A DNA stretch of 7,462 bases from JBOGWY01 sp050694015 (GTDB lineage Bacteria > Actinomycetota > CADDZG01 > WHSQ01): the NCBI GenBank assembly GCA_050694015.1, contig JBOGWY010000160.1, positions 1-7,462 of the forward strand, written 5' to 3'. This document shows, piece after piece, positions 4,847 to 7,462 of this stretch. Each line of letters begins with the position of its first letter. The first letter of the stretch is position 1. A program made the position numbers and the translations under genes. The notes under the pieces were generated by a model. It searched no databases. It was not told the origin of the DNA and worked only from the letters and a program-made list of their open reading frames with translations.

Positions 4847-6589
4847 GTGATCCGCATAGCGCTCGCGCAGATGAAAACGATCGTTGGGGACGTCGCCGGC
4901 AACGTCGACAAGATCCTCGCGGCCATGGAACGGGCGGACGCCGAGGGGGCCCAGGTCGTGGTCGTGCCGGAGCTCGCGATCACGGGCTATCCGCCCGAGG
5001 ACCTGCTGCTGAAGAAGACGTTCGTCGCCGCGAACCGGTCCGCTCTCGATCGGGTCGCCGCCGCGAGCACCGACGTGTTGACCGTCGTCGGGTTCGTCGA
5101 TCGGGATGGCTCCAAGATCTACAACGCGGCCGCGCTGTGCCACAGAGGAAAGCTCGTCGGGGTCTACCGCAAGCACCTGTTGCCAAACTACGGCGTGTTC
5201 GACGAAGCCCGTTACTTCGAGGAGGGCGACGAGCATCTGCTCTTCGAGACCGCGCACGGCGTGATCGGCGTGTGCGTCTGCGAGGACGCGTGGAGTCCGA
5301 CCGGGCCGGTGATCAGCCAGGGGGATGCGGGGGCCCAGATCGTGATCAACATCAACGCATCGCCGTTCCACAAGAACAAGCTCGAAGAACGCGCCGAGAT
5401 GCTCTGCGAGCGTGCGCGTCGCTCGCAGTCGTCGATCGTCTATGTCAACGCAGTGGGGGCGCAGGACGAGCTCGTCTTCGACGGCGGCTCGTTGGTCATC
5501 GATCCCGACGGCCACGTCGTATCGCGCCTGCCGCAGTTCGAGGAGGACTTCGCGATCGTCGACGTTCCCCTCGGGACCTCGCGTCGCAGCGACATCGCCA
5601 CGGTCAGACGGATCCCCCTCGGCCTACGTGAGCCATCCGGCACCGCACCTCCCACACCGGCGATCGCCGATCCATTGCCCTCTGCCGAAGAGGTCTATCG
5701 CGCGCTGGTGTTGTGCCTGGGCGAGTACGCGCGCAACAACAACTTCTCCAAGATAGTCCTCGGGCTCTCGGGCGGGATCGACTCGACGCTCACCGCGGTG
5801 ATCGCGGCCGACGCGCTCGGCCCCGACGCGGTGCTCGGGGTCGCGATGCCGTCCGAGTTCTCGTCGACACATTCGATCGAGGACGCGAAACAGCTCGCCG
5901 CCAATCTCGGCATCGAGATGCTCGAGATCCCCATCGCGACGATCTACCGCGACTACGTCGACGTGATGGAACAAACATTCGGCTCGGTGAAGATGGGACT
6001 AGCCGAGGAGAACCTACAGGCACGCATCCGCGGCAATCTCGTGATGGCGATATCGAACCGTTACGGTCACTTGCCGGTCGCGACCGGGAACAAGTCGGAG
6101 ATGGCATGCGGGTACGCGACGCTTTACGGCGACATGGCCGGCGGCTTCGCGCTGCTCAAGGACGTGTTCAAGACCGAGGTCTACGAGGTGTCGCGCTACC
6201 GCAACTCCGTCTCGCCCGTGATCCCCGAGAACGTGATGACGAAGCCGCCGTCGGCGGAGCTCCGCCCGAACCAGAAGGACAGCGACTCGCTGCCCGCCTA
6301 CGACGTTCTCGACCCCATCCTCGACGCCTACATCGAGGAGGACGCCGGCGCCGACGAGATCGTCGAGCGCACCGGTACCGACCGTGAGACGGTCGAGCGC
6401 GTCATCTCGCTCGTCGACCGCGCCGAGTACAAGCGCCGCCAGGCGCCACCTGGGCCGAAGGTCACGACGAAGGCGTTCGGGCGCGATCGCCGTCTGCCAA
6501 TCACGAATCGCTGGCGGGAATCCCAGGCGGCGAACCTCCCCGAGCGAGCTGTGGGCCGCGGCGGGGAGGCGCAAGAAAGCGGCGATTAG
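4847..6589 (+). CDS. nadE: Glutamine-dependent NAD+ synthetase
   Basis: Catalyses the last step of NAD synthesis, ATP-dependent amidation of deamido-NAD+, with ammonia released from glutamine and channelled between two fused domains. Residues 1-260 are the nitrilase-type glutaminase domain with triad Glu42 (VVPELAITGYPPED), Lys109 (YRKHLLPNYGVFDE) and Cys145 (GVCVCEDAW). Residues 280-560 are the synthetase domain, with the pyrophosphate-binding LGLSGGIDST at 305-314, LQARIRGNLVMAISNR near 390-405, and VATGNKSEMACGYATLYGDMAGG at 411-433, followed by KDVFKT. The 580-residue length fits the shorter bacterial two-domain form rather than the mycobacterial form of about 680. It is read from a GTG; the first residues MIRIALAQ are typical, so the start is well placed. 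It is divergent from glnA across 79 bp, and 14 nt separate its stop from glnR, so the two are probably co-transcribed. Confidence 0.97.
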   Translation: MIRIALAQMKTIVGDVAGNVDKILAAMERADAEGAQVVVVPELAITGYPPEDLLLKKTFVAANRSALDRVAAASTDVLTVVGFVDRDGSKIYNAAALCHRGKLVGVYRKHLLPNYGVFDEARYFEEGDEHLLFETAHGVIGVCVCEDAWSPTGPVISQGDAGAQIVININASPFHKNKLEERAEMLCERARRSQSSIVYVNAVGAQDELVFDGGSLVIDPDGHVVSRLPQFEEDFAIVDVPLGTSRRSDIATVRRIPLGLREPSGTAPPTPAIADPLPSAEEVYRALVLCLGEYARNNNFSKIVLGLSGGIDSTLTAVIAADALGPDAVLGVAMPSEFSSTHSIEDAKQLAANLGIEMLEIPIATIYRDYVDVMEQTFGSVKMGLAEENLQARIRGNLVMAISNRYGHLPVATGNKSEMACGYATLYGDMAGGFALLKDVFKTEVYEVSRYRNSVSPVIPENVMTKPPSAELRPNQKDSDSLPAYDVLDPILDAYIEEDAGADEIVERTGTDRETVERVISLVDRAEYKRRQAPPGPKVTTKAFGRDRRLPITNRWRESQAANLPERAVGRGGEAQESGD

Positions 6590-6603
6590 TCCACCATTGA
6601 CCC

Positions 6604-7293
6604 ATGGCATGGACCGTGCTGTTGCTCTCCGACGAGGCCGAGGACGTGAGGGACCTGCTCCCCACGTTCCCGATCGCGCCCTACCGGATCGTGCGGATGC
6701 CCCTCAAGGGCACCGAGTCCTCGGACCTGATTACGGTCCACCCCGACCTGATCCTGATCGATGCCACCCGCGAGATCGACATCGCCGAGGACGCCGCCAA
6801 GCGCCTCGCACTGGCGTGGGAGATAGGTCTCCCCCCGATCCTGGTCGTCGTCGACGAGAACGCCGTCGCGCGCTTCCGCTTCGAGGTGGGGGTCGACGAT
6901 TTCATCCTGCAGGACGCGTCGGTCGGTGAGATCTCCGCGCGCCTCAACCTCGCGTCGCGGCGCGCCGGGCACGGCGACGACGCCACCGTGCTCAAGATCG
7001 GCGATCTCACGGTCAACCCGGAGAACTACCAGGTGTATGTGCGCGGCCGGCCCCTCGATCTGACCTACAAGGAGTTCGAGCTGCTGAAGTTCCTCGCGCA
7101 ACGCCCGGGCCGCGTCTGCGACCGCGACCTGTTGCTGCGCGAGGTGTGGGGCTACGACTACTTCGGCGGCACGCGAACGGTTGATGTCCACATCCGTCGT
7201 CTGCGCGCGAAGCTCGGAGTCGAACACGAGACCCTGATCGAGACGATCCGCAACGTTGGTTACCGGTTGGTGCCACGCCCGCGCGACCGTTAG
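6604..7293 (+). CDS. glnR: GlnR-like orphan OmpR-family nitrogen regulator
   Basis: Likely DNA-binding regulator of nitrogen genes; 229 residues. The C-terminal winged helix (about 130-225) has the GlnR-type block RGRPLDLTYKEFELLKFLAQ (148-167), EVWGYDYFGGTRTVDVHIRR (180-199) and IRNVGYR (215-221), which I recognise as very close to mycobacterial and Streptomyces GlnR. The N-terminal half (1-115) follows the receiver fold but lacks phosphorylation chemistry. Asp53 keeps the phospho-acceptor position, but the first acidic residue of the metal pair is Ser9 (LLLSDE), the conserved Thr/Ser is Val83, and the conserved Lys is Gln103 (DDFILQD). This agrees with GlnR proteins, which act as dimers without phosphorylation. 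No histidine kinase gene is adjacent. It starts 14 nt after nadE with no clear Shine-Dalgarno, and its TAG abuts the ATG of the next gene. Other OmpR regulators are possible, but the wing sequence favours GlnR. Confidence 0.88.
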   Translation: MAWTVLLLSDEAEDVRDLLPTFPIAPYRIVRMPLKGTESSDLITVHPDLILIDATREIDIAEDAAKRLALAWEIGLPPILVVVDENAVARFRFEVGVDDFILQDASVGEISARLNLASRRAGHGDDATVLKIGDLTVNPENYQVYVRGRPLDLTYKEFELLKFLAQRPGRVCDRDLLLREVWGYDYFGGTRTVDVHIRRLRAKLGVEHETLIETIRNVGYRLVPRPRDR

Positions 7294-7462
7294 ATGTCCT
7301 TCGTCGTCGGGACGCTGATCGCGATCTTCTTCCTCGAAGGCGCATGGCGCGTCGCTCTCATCGCCGCCGTCGCACTGCTCGAGCTCGCCGAGATCGCGCT
7401 GTGGCTCAGGTGGAGGAAGGTGCGCTCGTCGACCGGTGTCGAGGCGATGGTCGGGATGCACG
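7294..7462 (+). CDS. NfeD-like membrane protein, N-terminal part only
   Basis: The ATG follows the glnR stop codon with no gap, and 56 codons are open to the window edge. The protein starts with two hydrophobic segments (about residues 3-15 and 20-38, the second being VALIAAVALLELAEIALWL), then a basic stretch LRWRKVR and STGVEAMVGMH. A membrane segment followed by TG-x-EA-x-VG-x is typical of the NfeD-like family, where it leads into a small C-terminal beta-barrel (OB-fold) domain, not visible here. NfeD proteins are membrane-anchored and often encoded beside a stomatin/flotillin (SPFH) gene; whether one follows is unknown. Zero spacing and no Shine-Dalgarno imply translation coupled to glnR. 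The assignment rests on a short fragment. Confidence 0.75.
   Translation, partial: MSFVVGTLIAIFFLEGAWRVALIAAVALLELAEIALWLRWRKVRSSTGVEAMVGMH

Noticed and set aside
6586..7461. Minus-strand open frame (291 codons) opposite glnR and the NfeD-like gene
   Set aside because: Antisense shadow: it covers a clear GlnR winged helix on the plus strand and shows no motif of its own.

Overview
The window is about 65% G+C and looks like a chromosomal segment of an actinomycete-type bacterium (Actinomycetota), probably an uncultured or deep-branching lineage. The reasons are a GlnR-type orphan OmpR regulator, the glnA/glnE neighbourhood known from actinobacteria such as Mycobacterium, and TANNNT boxes placed 6 nt before start codons, as in leaderless actinobacterial promoters. 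I see no phage, transposon, CRISPR, tRNA or rRNA.

Layout from left to right: (1) 1-2628, minus strand: glnE, the bifunctional glutamine synthetase adenylyltransferase/adenylyl-removing enzyme, running off the left edge a few residues before its expected end. (2) 2629-2892: a divergent intergenic region with promoters for both neighbours, a perfect 15-bp palindrome and a structured leader of about 140 nt before nlpC. (3) 2893-3510, plus strand: a small secreted NlpC/P60 peptidoglycan hydrolase whose 3' end overlaps glnA tail to tail. (4) 3424-4767, minus strand: glnA, a type I-alpha glutamine synthetase (GlnA2-like). (5) 4768-4846: a compact divergent promoter with a good GlnR-box match and TAGGCT-N6-start on both strands. 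(6) 4847-6589, plus strand: nadE, glutamine-dependent NAD+ synthetase. (7) 6604-7293, plus strand: a GlnR-like regulator with a degenerate receiver domain. (8) 7294 to the right edge, plus strand: the start of an NfeD-like membrane protein.

The genes form a nitrogen-centred neighbourhood. GlnA makes glutamine, GlnE normally controls glutamine synthetase by reversible adenylylation, NadE spends glutamine to amidate deamido-NAD+, and GlnR is the family that controls glnA-type promoters. A GlnR-box-like site between glnA and nadE suggests that the regulator encoded about 1.8 kb downstream acts on both. The cell-wall hydrolase wedged between glnE and glnA is the odd member.

I did not find an obviously new system. 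The points most worth a second look are the shared glnA/nadE control region, a 5-residue insertion directly before the flap glutamate of GlnA, and mutually exclusive hairpins in the nlpC leader.
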